A DNA stretch of 64,000 nt, taken from Lacisediminimonas profundi. Lineage in GTDB: Bacteria > Pseudomonadota > Gammaproteobacteria > Burkholderiales > Burkholderiaceae_D. Of the stretch, positions 18,918 through 28,230 are shown piece by piece. The position numbers were made by a program, and so were the translations under genes. The first letter of the stretch is position 1. Each line of letters opens with the position of its first letter. The notes under the pieces were generated by a model. It searched no databases. It was not told the origin of the DNA and was given only the letters and a program-made list of their open reading frames with translations. The stretch spans positions 1 through 64,000 of the forward strand of contig NZ_VTTH01000004.1 of the NCBI RefSeq assembly GCF_008831265.1, written 5' to 3'.

Positions 18918-19154
18918 TTACAGCCGCCGCTTCTTCCATTTGTAATCGGATCCCGTTTCCGCGACACCGGGCAAGCCGACCGAGTCGGGGTGCTCGCTGC
19001 ACATCGTGATGAAGGAGACGGGGTCGCCCTGGCGCTGGCGCATTCGCAAGGCTTCCATGAAGTTTAACGCCTGTTTCATGTCCCCGGTTGCGAAGCCCTG
19101 CGAGCGCGGGCCGGCAAGCTCGCCCTTGCCCTCTGTCCAGTAGACCACATACAT
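18918..19154 (-). CDS. Small hypothetical protein (78 residues)
   Basis: Begins MYVVYWTEGKGELAG, with AGGAGG well placed before the ATG at 19154. It is soluble and has a C-terminal WKKRRL. I do not recognise a domain. It is the first gene of the run leading into frmA, so a link to aldehyde metabolism is possible but not shown. A longer in-frame start exists upstream, but the strong Shine-Dalgarno decides for the shorter form. Confidence 0.7.
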   Translation of the reverse strand: MYVVYWTEGKGELAGPRSQGFATGDMKQALNFMEALRMRQRQGDPVSFITMCSEHPDSVGLPGVAETGSDYKWKKRRL

Positions 19155-19212
19155 GCCAATTTCCTCCTTCTGTTCGATGGCGCAAGGCGATGATTGTTTC
19201 CCGTCAGGCCGT

Positions 19213-19247
19213 AAAAAAAAAAAGCGGCGGGTCACCCCGCCGCTTTT
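19213..19247 (-). terminator. Intrinsic terminator of the TRAP operon
   Basis: AAAGCGGCGGG and CCCGCCGCTTT form a GC-rich hairpin with a tiny loop. On the - strand it ends in a run of about eleven T, just after the dctM stop. Confidence 0.9.
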
Positions 19248-19266
19248 GTCGCCATCAAGCCGAACT

Positions 19267-21192
19267 CTAGTTACCGTACAGGTAGGTCGGCAGCCACAAG
19301 GTCATTCCCGGCCAGATATACATCAGCACCATGCAGAGGATGACGATCAGCATGTACGGCATCATGCCGGCGAAGATCTGGTTGATCGTCACGTGCTTCG
19401 GCGCGACTCCCTTCAGGTAGAAGGCCGACATTGCCACCGGCGGGGACAGGAATGCCGCCTGCAGGTTGACGAACACCAGCGTGCCCCAGAGTATCGGGTC
19501 GATCTCGAAGTGCTTCAGCAGCGGCAGGAAGATCGGCACGAAGATCACGAGAATCTCGGTCCACTCCAGCGGCCAGCCCAGCACGAAAATGATCGCCTGC
19601 GACAGCAGCATGAACTGCAGCGGCGACAGGTTCAGTGCCAGCACCCACTTTTCCACCAGCGCCTGCCCGCCGAGGATTGCAAACACCGCGGAAAAGATCG
19701 CCGAGCCGACGAACAGCCAGCACACCATTGCCGTCGTCTTCGCAGTCAGGAAGGTCGCTTGCTTCATCTTGGCGAAGCTGAAGGTGCGCGCTTGCCATGC
19801 AAGAAGGAACGCGCCCGCCGCACCGATCGCCGCTGACTCGGTTGCTGTCGTGATACCGAACAGGATCACCGCCAGCACCAGGATGGTAAGAATTCCGAGC
19901 GGAAGCGTGGACGAGATCAGCAGCTTGAGCAACTGGAACAGCTCGCCTTCCATGATCCAGTAGTAGTACAACACCAGCAATAGCGTCGCTGCGACGGCGA
20001 CTGCGAACCAGGTGTAGAACGCCGGTGCAGGCCCTGCTTCCGCCGGGGTGGCGCTCTGCTGCGTCTCGGCGCCTCCGCCCATCTCTTGCGGCGCCTGCGC
20101 TGCTCCGGATGGGGTTTCGGCTTTCGGCTCCTCGACGGATCCCAGTTCTGCAGGCTTGTCGCTGCCAGGCGGCTCAGCCAGGTCGGACGAGCCGAGCTCG
20201 GCGGGCTGCTCCTGGGCGAGCGCAGCGGCGTTGCCCTGTTCCTGCGGCGCGGCTGCCTTCGCAGTGACGGTCGCCACGGGTGCTGGCTGGTCAGGCGCCG
20301 GATGGATCACCACGTACCACCATACGCCCCACAGGGTAACGCCGGCCATCATCAGCGGCACCAGCGCGGACCCGAGGTTTTTCAACAGCATGCCGTAGGT
20401 GACCTTGACGCCACCCGCGTCGATGGCGAGGGCGCGCGCCGGCGAGACCGCCGCCGCGAGCAGCGCGGGAAGGACCTTGCGCGAGTAGCGGCTTTGCAGT
20501 TCGGCAGTCCAGGGCTCGACTGGTATCCGGGTCTGCTCCTCGGGCAGCTTTGGCGCAATCTTCGGATTGATCATGGCCCAGCCGATGATGTACACCAGGT
20601 ACAGGAAAGCCAGGAAAAAGCCAGGGAACATCGCAGCCGCATACAGCTTGACCACCGATTGGCCGGCCACCGCAGCGTAGACAATGATCATTACCGAAGG
20701 CGGGATCAGGATGCCCAGCGTGCCGCCGGCAGTGATCACTCCAGCAGCAAGACGGGTGTCATAACCGGCCTTGAGCATCGGGTTGAACGCGATCACGCCC
20801 ATCAGCACGACGACCGCGCCGACCAAGCCGCTGGCAATGCCCCAGAAGGTGCAGACGATCAGCGATGCCACGGCAAGCGATGCAGGAACCCGCCGGAAGG
20901 CCAGCTGGAAGCTGTAGAACATCTTGTCGACCAACGCGCCACGCTCCATCACGTAGCCCATCAGTACGAACAGCGGAATCGAGATCAGCGTGTCATTGGT
21001 CATCGCACCATAGGCGCGCTGGACCATCAGGTCGAAGATCCTGTTGTCGATCCAGTGTTGCGACGGATCGTAGAAAGCGTAAAAGCCGAATGCAGTGCCG
21101 AGACCCATCAAGGTAAAGGCGGTAGGGAATCCCATCAGGATCACCACCACGATCAGGGCCAGCATGGTGAGGCCGAGTGCCGGATCGCTCAT
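19267..21192 (-). CDS. dctM: TRAP transporter large permease (DctM-like) with long insertion
   Basis: 641-residue permease of the tripartite ATP-independent periplasmic (TRAP) family, which uses ion gradients to import organic acids. Residues 1-215 and 405-641 match the two DctM halves (GTLGILIPPSVMIIVYA; ATESAAIGAAGA). Usual DctM length is about 430. Between the halves is an extra hydrophobic helix near 272-296, a low-complexity Pro/Ala/Glu segment at about 298-390 with PAELGS twice, and another helix at about 392-412. The insertion is open throughout, so it is not a frameshift. Its start overlaps the dctQ stop by four bases. Confidence 0.88.
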   Translation of the reverse strand: MSDPALGLTMLALIVVVILMGFPTAFTLMGLGTAFGFYAFYDPSQHWIDNRIFDLMVQRAYGAMTNDTLISIPLFVLMGYVMERGALVDKMFYSFQLAFRRVPASLAVASLIVCTFWGIASGLVGAVVVLMGVIAFNPMLKAGYDTRLAAGVITAGGTLGILIPPSVMIIVYAAVAGQSVVKLYAAAMFPGFFLAFLYLVYIIGWAMINPKIAPKLPEEQTRIPVEPWTAELQSRYSRKVLPALLAAAVSPARALAIDAGGVKVTYGMLLKNLGSALVPLMMAGVTLWGVWWYVVIHPAPDQPAPVATVTAKAAAPQEQGNAAALAQEQPAELGSSDLAEPPGSDKPAELGSVEEPKAETPSGAAQAPQEMGGGAETQQSATPAEAGPAPAFYTWFAVAVAATLLLVLYYYWIMEGELFQLLKLLISSTLPLGILTILVLAVILFGITTATESAAIGAAGAFLLAWQARTFSFAKMKQATFLTAKTTAMVCWLFVGSAIFSAVFAILGGQALVEKWVLALNLSPLQFMLLSQAIIFVLGWPLEWTEILVIFVPIFLPLLKHFEIDPILWGTLVFVNLQAAFLSPPVAMSAFYLKGVAPKHVTINQIFAGMMPYMLIVILCMVLMYIWPGMTLWLPTYLYGN

Positions 21193-21857
21193 AGTTTCGC
21201 TCCGTCACCCATGCCGCGCTGCTTGGCGGCTTCCTCGATCTGGTGTGCGCCTTCGATCGCCAGCTTGCGATCTTCGTCGCTGACAAACTCGCTGTTTGCG
21301 AGCTGCTGCTCAATCACATCAATCTCCTCTGCGTCTTTCAGGCGTTCGGGCCACTCGCCTGTCTTCAGGCAAACGACACAGCGAACGATCTCGGCCACTC
21401 CCTGCAGCATCATCAATGCGCCGGCGATGGGAATGACAGTCTTGAAGTGGTACACCGGTGGGCCGTTGGCCGTGGTGTTCGAGTGTTCGAGGATTCGCCA
21501 GGAATCCCCCGCATACTGGTAGCCGGCGTAGACGAGCGCCAGGATACCGGGTATGAAAAATACGAAGTACAGGATCAGGTCCAGCGCGGCCTGGGTACGC
21601 GGCTTCATGTTGCTATAGAGGAAGTCGCCGCGCACGTGACCGTTTTGCGCCAGCGTGTAGGCGCCGCACAGCATGAAGAAAGTGCCGTAGACGATATTGC
21701 TGAGGTCGAAGATCCATGCGGTCGGGGCGTTCAGCATGTAGCGCTTGAACACTTCCACGCAGATCACCAGCATCAGCAGCACGATCAGCCAGGAAATCGC
21801 CTTGCCGACCCAGGTGCTGACCTTGTCCACTTTGAACAGGAAAGACTGAACAGTCAT
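21189..21857 (-). CDS. dctQ: TRAP transporter small permease (DctQ-like)
   Basis: 222-residue membrane subunit with four hydrophobic helices and a DctQ-type segment RYMLNAPTAWIFDLSNIVYG near residue 40. It is longer than usual (about 160-180) because of a charged C-terminal tail. It couples to the large permease, whose start codon overlaps this stop (ATGA). Confidence 0.87.
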   Translation of the reverse strand: MTVQSFLFKVDKVSTWVGKAISWLIVLLMLVICVEVFKRYMLNAPTAWIFDLSNIVYGTFFMLCGAYTLAQNGHVRGDFLYSNMKPRTQAALDLILYFVFFIPGILALVYAGYQYAGDSWRILEHSNTTANGPPVYHFKTVIPIAGALMMLQGVAEIVRCVVCLKTGEWPERLKDAEEIDVIEQQLANSEFVSDEDRKLAIEGAHQIEEAAKQRGMGDGAKL

Positions 21858-21888
21858 TGTAAAACCTTGAGGAAACCTATAAACGCTA

Positions 21889-21926
21889 AAAAACAGGCAC
21901 CATCCGGGAAGCCCCGATGGTGCCTG
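21889..21926 (-). terminator. Hairpin terminator between dctP and dctQ
   Basis: CAGGCACCATC (21894-21904) pairs with GATGGTGCCTG (21916-21926), and on the - strand a TTTTTT run follows. It probably gives partial termination so that binding protein exceeds permease. Confidence 0.8.
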
Positions 21927-21950
21927 CAGGCTGGGTCAGTACACTATGCT

Positions 21951-23096
21951 TCAGGCTTTCTTCGCAGGAGCCTTCGTCTTGCCGAAGTAGTGGTTGTACG
22001 CCATGCGCCGGTTGGCGTTGGTGTCCATGTCCCAAGCGACGGCGCGTTCAGCGAACTTGCGTTGCGAGGCGAGGATCTCCTTGAAGACAGGGCTTTCGGC
22101 AGATTTCTTCTCCACGACCTGGTCATAGACATCCAACTGCTTCTGCAGCACCGAGTCAGGCGTCTTGTAGAACTTCACACCTTGCTTGGTGCGCATCTCG
22201 ATGTAGTCCTTGGAGTAACGGTCCACTGCTTTCCAGGACATGTCGGCAGACGCCGCCTCGGCAGCGTTTTCGATGATTGCCTTCATCTTCGCCGGCAGCG
22301 CATCGAATTTGGTCTTGTTGAACATGATCTCGAACTGTTCCGCGTTCTGGTGGAAGCTTTGCAGCATGCACACCTTCGATACGTCCGGAAATCCAAGCAT
22401 GCGGTCGGAACTGGCATTGTTGAATTCAGCCGCATCCAGCAGGCCGCGGTCCATTGCCGAGACGATCTCGCCGCCAGGAAGCGCATTCACTGCTGCGCCC
22501 ATGCCCTGGAACACGTCAATGGAAATGCCCACCGTGCGGAACTTGACGCCCTTCAGATCCTCGGCCTTGGTGATCGGCTTCTTGAACCAGCCCAGCGGCT
22601 GGCTCGGCATCGGGCCGTACAGGAAGGACTGCACGTTTGCGCCGATCGACTGGTAAACCTTCTGCAGCAGCTCCTTGCCGCCGCCGTATTTGTGCCAGGC
22701 CAGCAGCATGTTGGCATCCATGCCGTATCCGGGGCCTGATCCCCACAGGGCGATCGCGTTGCTCTTGCCGTAGTGGTAAGCGAGCACACCGTGGCCGCCG
22801 TCCAGCGTGCCCTTCGACACGGCTTCGAGCAGGCCAAAGGCCGGTACGACAGCGCCGGCAGGCAGCACCTCGATCTTCAGCTCGCCGCCGGTCATGTCAT
22901 TGACCTTCTTGGAGAAGTCCACTGCGTACTCGTGGAAAATGTCCTTGCTCGGCCAGGTGCTCTGGAAGCGCATCGTTGTGACCGACTGCGCGGTCGAAAT
23001 CATCGGGAAGCTGAGTGCGGCCGCGGTTGCTGTACCAGCTGCAGCGCCACCAATGAAATTGCGGCGCGATGCCGTCGGCTTTACATCCTTTTTCAT
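21951..23096 (-). CDS. dctP: TRAP transporter substrate-binding protein (DctP-like)
   Basis: 381-residue periplasmic receptor for the TRAP permeases encoded downstream. The N-terminus has a twin-arginine type signal (SRRNFIGGAAAGTATAAALS), so it may be exported folded. The mature part starts TMRFQSTWPSKDIFHEYAVDF, with the helical DctP body after it. Members of this branch bind 2-oxo acids, mannitol or aromatic acids; the ligand cannot be told. It leads the three-gene operon. Confidence 0.88.
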   Translation of the reverse strand: MKKDVKPTASRRNFIGGAAAGTATAAALSFPMISTAQSVTTMRFQSTWPSKDIFHEYAVDFSKKVNDMTGGELKIEVLPAGAVVPAFGLLEAVSKGTLDGGHGVLAYHYGKSNAIALWGSGPGYGMDANMLLAWHKYGGGKELLQKVYQSIGANVQSFLYGPMPSQPLGWFKKPITKAEDLKGVKFRTVGISIDVFQGMGAAVNALPGGEIVSAMDRGLLDAAEFNNASSDRMLGFPDVSKVCMLQSFHQNAEQFEIMFNKTKFDALPAKMKAIIENAAEAASADMSWKAVDRYSKDYIEMRTKQGVKFYKTPDSVLQKQLDVYDQVVEKKSAESPVFKEILASQRKFAERAVAWDMDTNANRRMAYNHYFGKTKAPAKKA

Positions 23097-23374
23097 TTTT
23101 ACGTCTCCTGAGTATTTTGATTCGAACGCTCTGATCGTCCGTTAACTTCATCCATTTCGCGTCAAGAAAAGGATGAGTCTGGCAAGAATTATCCCAAAGC
23201 TTCCAATAGTCAATAGCAGGGAATCGATTTGGGGCAGACTCAAAAAGCTTTCATCAATGCTGTAAGAACACTGTAAGAATCCAAGGCATGCAAACGTCTT
23301 CCGTGATTGATTGGCGGCGATGGGTGATCATGGCCGGGTGCTGGGCGCAGCGCGTCCCTGCGCGCCGGACGGGC

Positions 23375-23404
23375 AAAAAAAACGCGGCCCGAAGGCCGCG
23401 TTTT
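23375..23404 (-). terminator. Intrinsic terminator of pckG
   Basis: AACGCGGCC-CGAA-GGCCGCGTT is a perfect tetraloop hairpin followed on the - strand by eight T. The remaining gap up to the dctP start (23097-23374) shows no gene. Confidence 0.9.
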
Positions 23405-23422
23405 CAAGAAGACAAAGCGGGA

Positions 23423-25279
23423 TCAGGCTGCGATCTGTTTCTCCAGTTGCTGGCGAGTCGCTTCCAGCTCGGTCGGCAGCTTGTGGTGCAGCTTTTCGAA
23501 CAGCTCGGTGTGCAGCTTCACTTCTGCTTTCCACTCCTGCTTGTCGATCGTCGTGATCCGGTCGTATGCCTGCTGGCTGAACTGCAGGCCGTCCCAAGTC
23601 AGGTCCTTGTACTGTGGCGTGATGCCAAATGGATTATTGGCGCCGTCCGCGTGTCCTTCAACGCGCTCCACGATCCACTTCAGCACGCGCATGTTGTCGC
23701 CGAAGCCCGGCCAGATGAATTTGCCGTTGTCGTCGGTGCGGAACCAGTTGACGCAATAGAAGCGTGGAAGCGTTGCGCCGCTGGCCTGCAGCTTGGCGCC
23801 CAGGTCTACCCAATGCTGGAAATATTCGCTCATGTTGTAGCCGGCGAACGGCAGCATGGCGAACGGATCGCGCCGCACCACGCCCTGCGCACCGGTGGCT
23901 GCAGCGGTGGTTTCGGAACCCATGGTCGCAGCCATGTAGACGCCTTCCACCCAGTTGCGGGCTTCGGTCACCAGCGGCACGGTGGTCGAGCGGCGGCCGC
24001 CGACGATGAAGGCCGAGATCGGCACGCCGTCCGCATCGTCCCAGGACGGATCGAGCACGGGGTTCTGGGTGGCGGCAACCGTGAAGCGAGAATTCGGATG
24101 GGCAGCCTTGCGCCCGGTTTCCTTCGCGATCTGCGGCGTCCAGTCCTTGCCCTGCCAGTCGATCAGGTGCGCCGGGGGTTGCTCGGTCATGCCTTCCCAC
24201 CAGATGTCGCCATCGTCGGTCAGCGCAACGTTGGTGAACACCGCGTTCTCCCGCATGGAGGCCATGCAGTTGATGTTGGTATGTTCATTTGTGCCCGGAG
24301 CGACACCGAAATAGCCAGCTTCCGGATTGATCGCATACAGGCGGCCGTCTTTGCCCGGCTTGATCCAGGCAATGTCCTCGCCGACGGTCGTGACTTTCCA
24401 GCCCTTGAATGTCGCGGGCGGAACCAGCATCGCGAAGTTGGTCTTGCCGCAGGCGGAAGGGAAGGCTGCAGCGACGTAGTGCTTCTTGCCTTCAGGCGAT
24501 TCGACGCCGAGGATCAGCATGTGCTCGGCCAGCCAGCCCTGGTCGCGGCCCATGTTGGACGCGATGCGCAGTGCGAAGCATTTCTTGCCGAGCAGCGCAT
24601 TGCCGCCATAGCCGGAACCGAAGGACCAGATCTCGCGGGACTCCGGGAAGTGGACGATGTACTTGTCCGGGTTGCAAGGCCACGGCACGTCCTTCTGTCC
24701 GGCCGCCAGCGGTGCACCGACGGTATGCACGCAGGGCACGAAATAGCCGTCTGCGCCGAGCACGTCGTGCACGGCACGGCCCATGCGGGTCATCACGCGC
24801 ATGCTGATGGCGACATAGGGGGAGTCGGTCAGTTCCACGCCGATGTGCGCGATCGGCGAGCCGAGCGGACCCATCGAGAACGGGATCACGTACATGGTGC
24901 GGCCGCGCATCGAGCCGTCGAACAGCTTGTTCAGCGTGCCGCGCATTTCGGCGGGTGCTACCCAGTTGTTGGTGGGGCCGGCGTCTTCCTGCTTTTCCGA
25001 GCACATGAAGGTACGGTCTTCCACCCGGGCGACGTCGCTCGGATCGGACAATGCGAGATAGCTGTTCGGCCGCTTGGCGGGATTGAGCCGCTTCATGGTA
25101 CCGGCGTCGACCAGTTCCTGGCACAGCCGGTCGTACTCTTCCTGGGAGCCGTCGCACCAAACCACATTATCCGGCTTGGTGAGCGTCGCGATTTCCGCAA
25201 CCCAGCTCACCAGCTTCTGGTTCTTGACGTAGGACGGGGCGTTGATGGTTGCAACACCACCGGACATGGGTTGATTCAT
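23423..25279 (-). CDS. pckG: Phosphoenolpyruvate carboxykinase (GTP)
   Basis: 618-residue GTP-dependent enzyme making PEP from oxaloacetate for gluconeogenesis. The kinase P-loop [15 protein letters not shown] carries the reactive cysteine of the GTP class, GEDIAW is the metal-binding kinase-2 motif, and [20 protein letters not shown] is the GTP-class signature. Length is normal. It is monocistronic, with its own terminator and a good promoter upstream. Growth on organic acids, as the neighbouring TRAP and CoA genes suggest, would need it. Confidence 0.96.
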   Translation of the reverse strand: MNQPMSGGVATINAPSYVKNQKLVSWVAEIATLTKPDNVVWCDGSQEEYDRLCQELVDAGTMKRLNPAKRPNSYLALSDPSDVARVEDRTFMCSEKQEDAGPTNNWVAPAEMRGTLNKLFDGSMRGRTMYVIPFSMGPLGSPIAHIGVELTDSPYVAISMRVMTRMGRAVHDVLGADGYFVPCVHTVGAPLAAGQKDVPWPCNPDKYIVHFPESREIWSFGSGYGGNALLGKKCFALRIASNMGRDQGWLAEHMLILGVESPEGKKHYVAAAFPSACGKTNFAMLVPPATFKGWKVTTVGEDIAWIKPGKDGRLYAINPEAGYFGVAPGTNEHTNINCMASMRENAVFTNVALTDDGDIWWEGMTEQPPAHLIDWQGKDWTPQIAKETGRKAAHPNSRFTVAATQNPVLDPSWDDADGVPISAFIVGGRRSTTVPLVTEARNWVEGVYMAATMGSETTAAATGAQGVVRRDPFAMLPFAGYNMSEYFQHWVDLGAKLQASGATLPRFYCVNWFRTDDNGKFIWPGFGDNMRVLKWIVERVEGHADGANNPFGITPQYKDLTWDGLQFSQQAYDRITTIDKQEWKAEVKLHTELFEKLHHKLPTELEATRQQLEKQIAA

Positions 25280-25442
25280 AAAGCTTCTCCTGTACCTTTA
25301 AGATAAATTTGGTGCCGCTCATGCGCGTCCAGATGCGTGCATCGCTTGGGTAGCGCGTGCAACAGGCCGGCGACGGTGATGGGTTATCTGCGGTGCCGGC
25401 ACCTGGCATGTTGCCGGTGCTCTGATGATGAAGAGTCGGGCG

Positions 25443-25472
25443 ATTCTACACCCCGCCAATCCGGGGCCTCAA
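25443..25472 (-). promoter_or_regulatory. Candidate sigma-70 promoter for pckG
   Basis: On the - strand TTGAGG (25472-25467) and TAGAAT (25448-25443) are 18 bases apart, about 160 bases before the pckG start. The rest of 25280-25649 shows no gene. Confidence 0.45.
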
Positions 25473-25649
25473 TGCCGGAGGTCAAAAACTGTAGTAAAAA
25501 GTAGCTGATAAAAATAGTATGGCTTGCTGCAGTGCAGCGAAAGTTTGCGTGAACTACGCATGAATTACGCAGATTTCCTTGCATGCATTGCTTCGTCCCC
25601 CACCGATTCACCTGCTGGTTCGCCGCATTCACCCTCACCTTTTTTGCTC

Positions 25650-26624
25650 ATGAAAATCGCCATACTCGACGACTACCAGGATGTCGTCCGCCATCTCGAC
25701 TGCATGCGCCTGCTGGACGGCCATGAAGTCAAGGTATTCACCAGTAGCGCCCGTGGTGCCGGCCACCTTGCGATTCGCCTGGCCGAATTCGACGCGCTGG
25801 TGCTGATCCGCGAACGCACCAGCTTTCCCAGGGCGGTCCTCGACAAGCTGCCGAAACTGAAGGTGATTTCACAGACGGGCAAGGCGGGCGCACACATCGA
25901 TGTCGCAGCCGCAACCGAACGCGGGATCCGGATACTGGAAGGGACAGGCGATCCGACCGCACCGGCTGAACTCACCTGGGCACTGGTAATGGCAGCGTCG
26001 CGCCGCGTGCCGCAATATGCGGCCAACCTGCGCCACGGATTGTGGCAACAGGTCTCGGACCAGCCGCAATTCAATACGCTCGGCGTCGCCCTGAAGAACC
26101 GTACGCTGGGCGTCTGGGGATATGGCAAGATCGGTCGGATGGTGGCGGGCTACGGCCGCGCGTTCGGCATGAAAGTGCTGGTCTGGGGCCGCGAGCAAAG
26201 TCTTGAACAGGCCGCGCGCGATGGTTTCGAGACCGTGCCCGACAAGAATGGATTGTTCGAGCAGTCCGACGTGCTGAGCGTGCATTTGCGGCTGACACCC
26301 GAAACCCGGGGCATCGTCACCGCCACCGACCTCGCCCGCATGAAACCGACCGCATTGTTCGTCAATACCAGCCGCGCCGAGCTGGTCGAACCCGATGCAC
26401 TGCTGCAGGCGTTGCGGGCGCGGCGTCCGGGGTATGCGGCGGTCGACGTGTACGAGAGCGAACCGCTCGCGCCCGACTCGCCCCTGCTGAAGATGGACAA
26501 CGTGGTCGCGACGCCGCACCTGGGCTATGTCGAAAAGGACGGCTACGAAATTTACTTTGGCTCCGCCTTCCGCAACCTGGTCGATTTTTTCAATGGCACA
26601 CCGAAGAATGTCCTGAACCCATAA
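25650..26624 (+). CDS. D-2-hydroxyacid dehydrogenase (SerA-like)
   Basis: About 324-residue NAD-dependent dehydrogenase. The Rossmann motif is LGVWGYGKIGRMVAGYGRAFG near residue 150; the catalytic Arg (SVHLRLTPETRG), Glu (near ESEPLAPDSPL) and His (NVVATPHLGYVEKDGYE) are present. It lacks an ACT regulatory domain, so it is not a full-length SerA. I start at MKIAILDDYQD, where homology normally begins; in-frame ATG at 25560 would add 30 residues of low-information sequence. Substrate unknown. Confidence 0.82.
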   Translation: MKIAILDDYQDVVRHLDCMRLLDGHEVKVFTSSARGAGHLAIRLAEFDALVLIRERTSFPRAVLDKLPKLKVISQTGKAGAHIDVAAATERGIRILEGTGDPTAPAELTWALVMAASRRVPQYAANLRHGLWQQVSDQPQFNTLGVALKNRTLGVWGYGKIGRMVAGYGRAFGMKVLVWGREQSLEQAARDGFETVPDKNGLFEQSDVLSVHLRLTPETRGIVTATDLARMKPTALFVNTSRAELVEPDALLQALRARRPGYAAVDVYESEPLAPDSPLLKMDNVVATPHLGYVEKDGYEIYFGSAFRNLVDFFNGTPKNVLNP

Positions 26625-26654
26625 GGCGCCGCCGTCCGCAAGGCAGGCCGGGAG

Positions 26655-27416
26655 TCAGTGGTCGGCGTCGGTCGAAAGGTCAAATGAACGAGTGGTCCGC
26701 ACCACGACGACATCGCGTCGCCCGCCCTGCGCCCATAAGCCGGCCCAGCCGGGCGGCCATGGCAGTGCCGGCCCCTTGTATGCCGGCACGCCGTGCCGCA
26801 CCGCTATGATGGGCAGCGATGCGGGAATGGGGCCGTCGCGATGGTCCCATCCGAGCGAGTAGGCGTAATCCGGCAGCAGCGCATCGCACACGGTTTCGAA
26901 CCATGCTGAATGATCTTCGTCGCGTCCGAGCGCATGGGCCAGGCCATGCGGATCGAACCGGGCCAGTGCCGACGCCAGTTCCTGCGGCGAAGCGCCGGGC
27001 TGGTCGCCCCAGCCCATGATCGGATTCAGGTTGTACTCGGCGCCGGAGCCGTACCAGCCTTCGCGCCATGCACGTTGCATCCAGTTGCGGGGGCCGGTGA
27101 AAAGATGCCAGCGCCAGTGCAGGCCGGATGGCTTGGGCCAGCTGTACAGATAGAGCCGCTGGTATCCGGCCCGGTGCAGTTCGCGCACCATTGCCATCAG
27201 CCTGGCATGCGGCATGCGGTCGGGCCGCGCACGACGGAAAAGAATGGGTTCGCCGTCGGCGTGCTGTACCTGGTCGGAGGACAGGTTCAGGTCCAGGGTC
27301 CGGCCCTCGTTTCCGAAGCGCGCAGAAATCCACCCGGTCATCAGGTTAACCGACGTGATCACACCATAGCCGCGATAGCGGTGGTAGATGACAGTACCGG
27401 GTGCGACAGGCTTCAT
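26655..27416 (-). CDS. Hypothetical protein, 253 residues
   Basis: Soluble, tryptophan-rich protein starting MKPVAPGTVIYHRYRGYGVI. The first 50 residues look like a small beta-barrel of the kind in CarD- or KOW-type domains; the middle has WHLFTGPRNWMQRAWREGW and a repeated WG/GW pattern. I do not recognise a family for the body. Convergent with the hydroxyacid dehydrogenase gene 30 bases away. Confidence 0.65.
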   Translation of the reverse strand: MKPVAPGTVIYHRYRGYGVITSVNLMTGWISARFGNEGRTLDLNLSSDQVQHADGEPILFRRARPDRMPHARLMAMVRELHRAGYQRLYLYSWPKPSGLHWRWHLFTGPRNWMQRAWREGWYGSGAEYNLNPIMGWGDQPGASPQELASALARFDPHGLAHALGRDEDHSAWFETVCDALLPDYAYSLGWDHRDGPIPASLPIIAVRHGVPAYKGPALPWPPGWAGLWAQGGRRDVVVVRTTRSFDLSTDADH

Positions 27417-27722
27417 CAGGCGATTCCATTGACAGAGACTTTAGTGTAGCGAACATTGCGTGCATTGCGGCCAAGCTCCCGTCAAAAATCCGGAGCGTCG
27501 CAATTGGCAAAATGCGGCAATTGCATTGGAGTACGCGCTCCCGCATTAATTCCCCTGTTTTTTCCCTGTTTTTTCTCCCGTCTTTTTCGCCTTGCGAAAT
27601 AGCTCACGGGCCTGCGCTCTTTCCGATTCACATGCGCACCGAGTCTGCAAGCGCCTACAATTGCGTTCACCGGTTTCTTTTTTTCGCTTTGTTTTTTGCT
27701 TGTTTAATCCTTGTTGATCGCG
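27417..27722. other. Gene-free stretch
   Basis: Promoter region between the divergent hypothetical gene and the short asparaginase gene. It contains two tandem CCTGTTTTTT units near 27551-27572 and several GCAATTG repeats (27497-27525) but nothing I can name. Confidence 0.4.
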
Positions 27723-28208
27723 ATGACCCTGCTCGTTCTGGCCGCTGGCGGCACCTTTGACAAACGCTATGATGAAATCAGCGGAGCGCTGGGCTTCGGC
27801 GATAGCCACCTGCCGCAGATCTTGCAGCGCTGCCGCATCACCGTGCCGGTGCGGCTGGAGGCGCTCAGGCTGATGGATTCGCTCGACATGGGCGATGAAG
27901 ACCGCCAGTGCATCGCACAGGCCTGCGCGCGCGCAGCAGAGGATGCGGTGGTGATTGTCCACGGAACCGACACCATGCAGCTGACTGCGCAGGTTCTGGC
28001 CGGGCAGCCGATGAACAAGACCGTGGTCCTGACCGGTGCCATGATTCCCTATGATGTCGAGGGCTCGGACGCCCTGTTCAATCTCGGCTATGCGGTGGCC
28101 GCCGCCGGGCACCTTCCGCATGGCGTGTATGTCGCCATGAACGGACAGGCATTCGCCTGGAATGAAGTCGTCAAGAACCGGGCTGCCGGTCGATTCGAAC
28201 GGCGCTAG
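27723..28208 (+). CDS. Short asparaginase-domain protein
   Basis: 161-residue protein equal to the N-terminal domain of type I/II asparaginases. The first catalytic threonine sits in LAAGGTFDK, the second triad in VIVHGTDTMQ, and VVLTGAMIPYD follows. The usual C-terminal domain (about 150 residues) is missing and the frame ends cleanly, as in other single-domain members of the family, so it is probably not a broken gene. Start at the ATG at 27723; a TTG upstream is possible. Confidence 0.78.
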   Translation: MTLLVLAAGGTFDKRYDEISGALGFGDSHLPQILQRCRITVPVRLEALRLMDSLDMGDEDRQCIAQACARAAEDAVVIVHGTDTMQLTAQVLAGQPMNKTVVLTGAMIPYDVEGSDALFNLGYAVAAAGHLPHGVYVAMNGQAFAWNEVVKNRAAGRFERR

Positions 28209-28230
28209 CAGCGGCTCCCACCACTATTTC

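Noticed and set aside
20086-21522. 478-residue + strand open frame opposite the TRAP permease genes
   Set aside because: Antisense to clear DctM and DctQ; histidine and arginine rich shadow.
23288-25306. 672-residue + strand open frame opposite pckG
   Set aside because: It is antisense to a perfectly conserved PEP carboxykinase and is explained by GC-rich third positions; its composition (His, Arg, Gly rich) is not protein-like.
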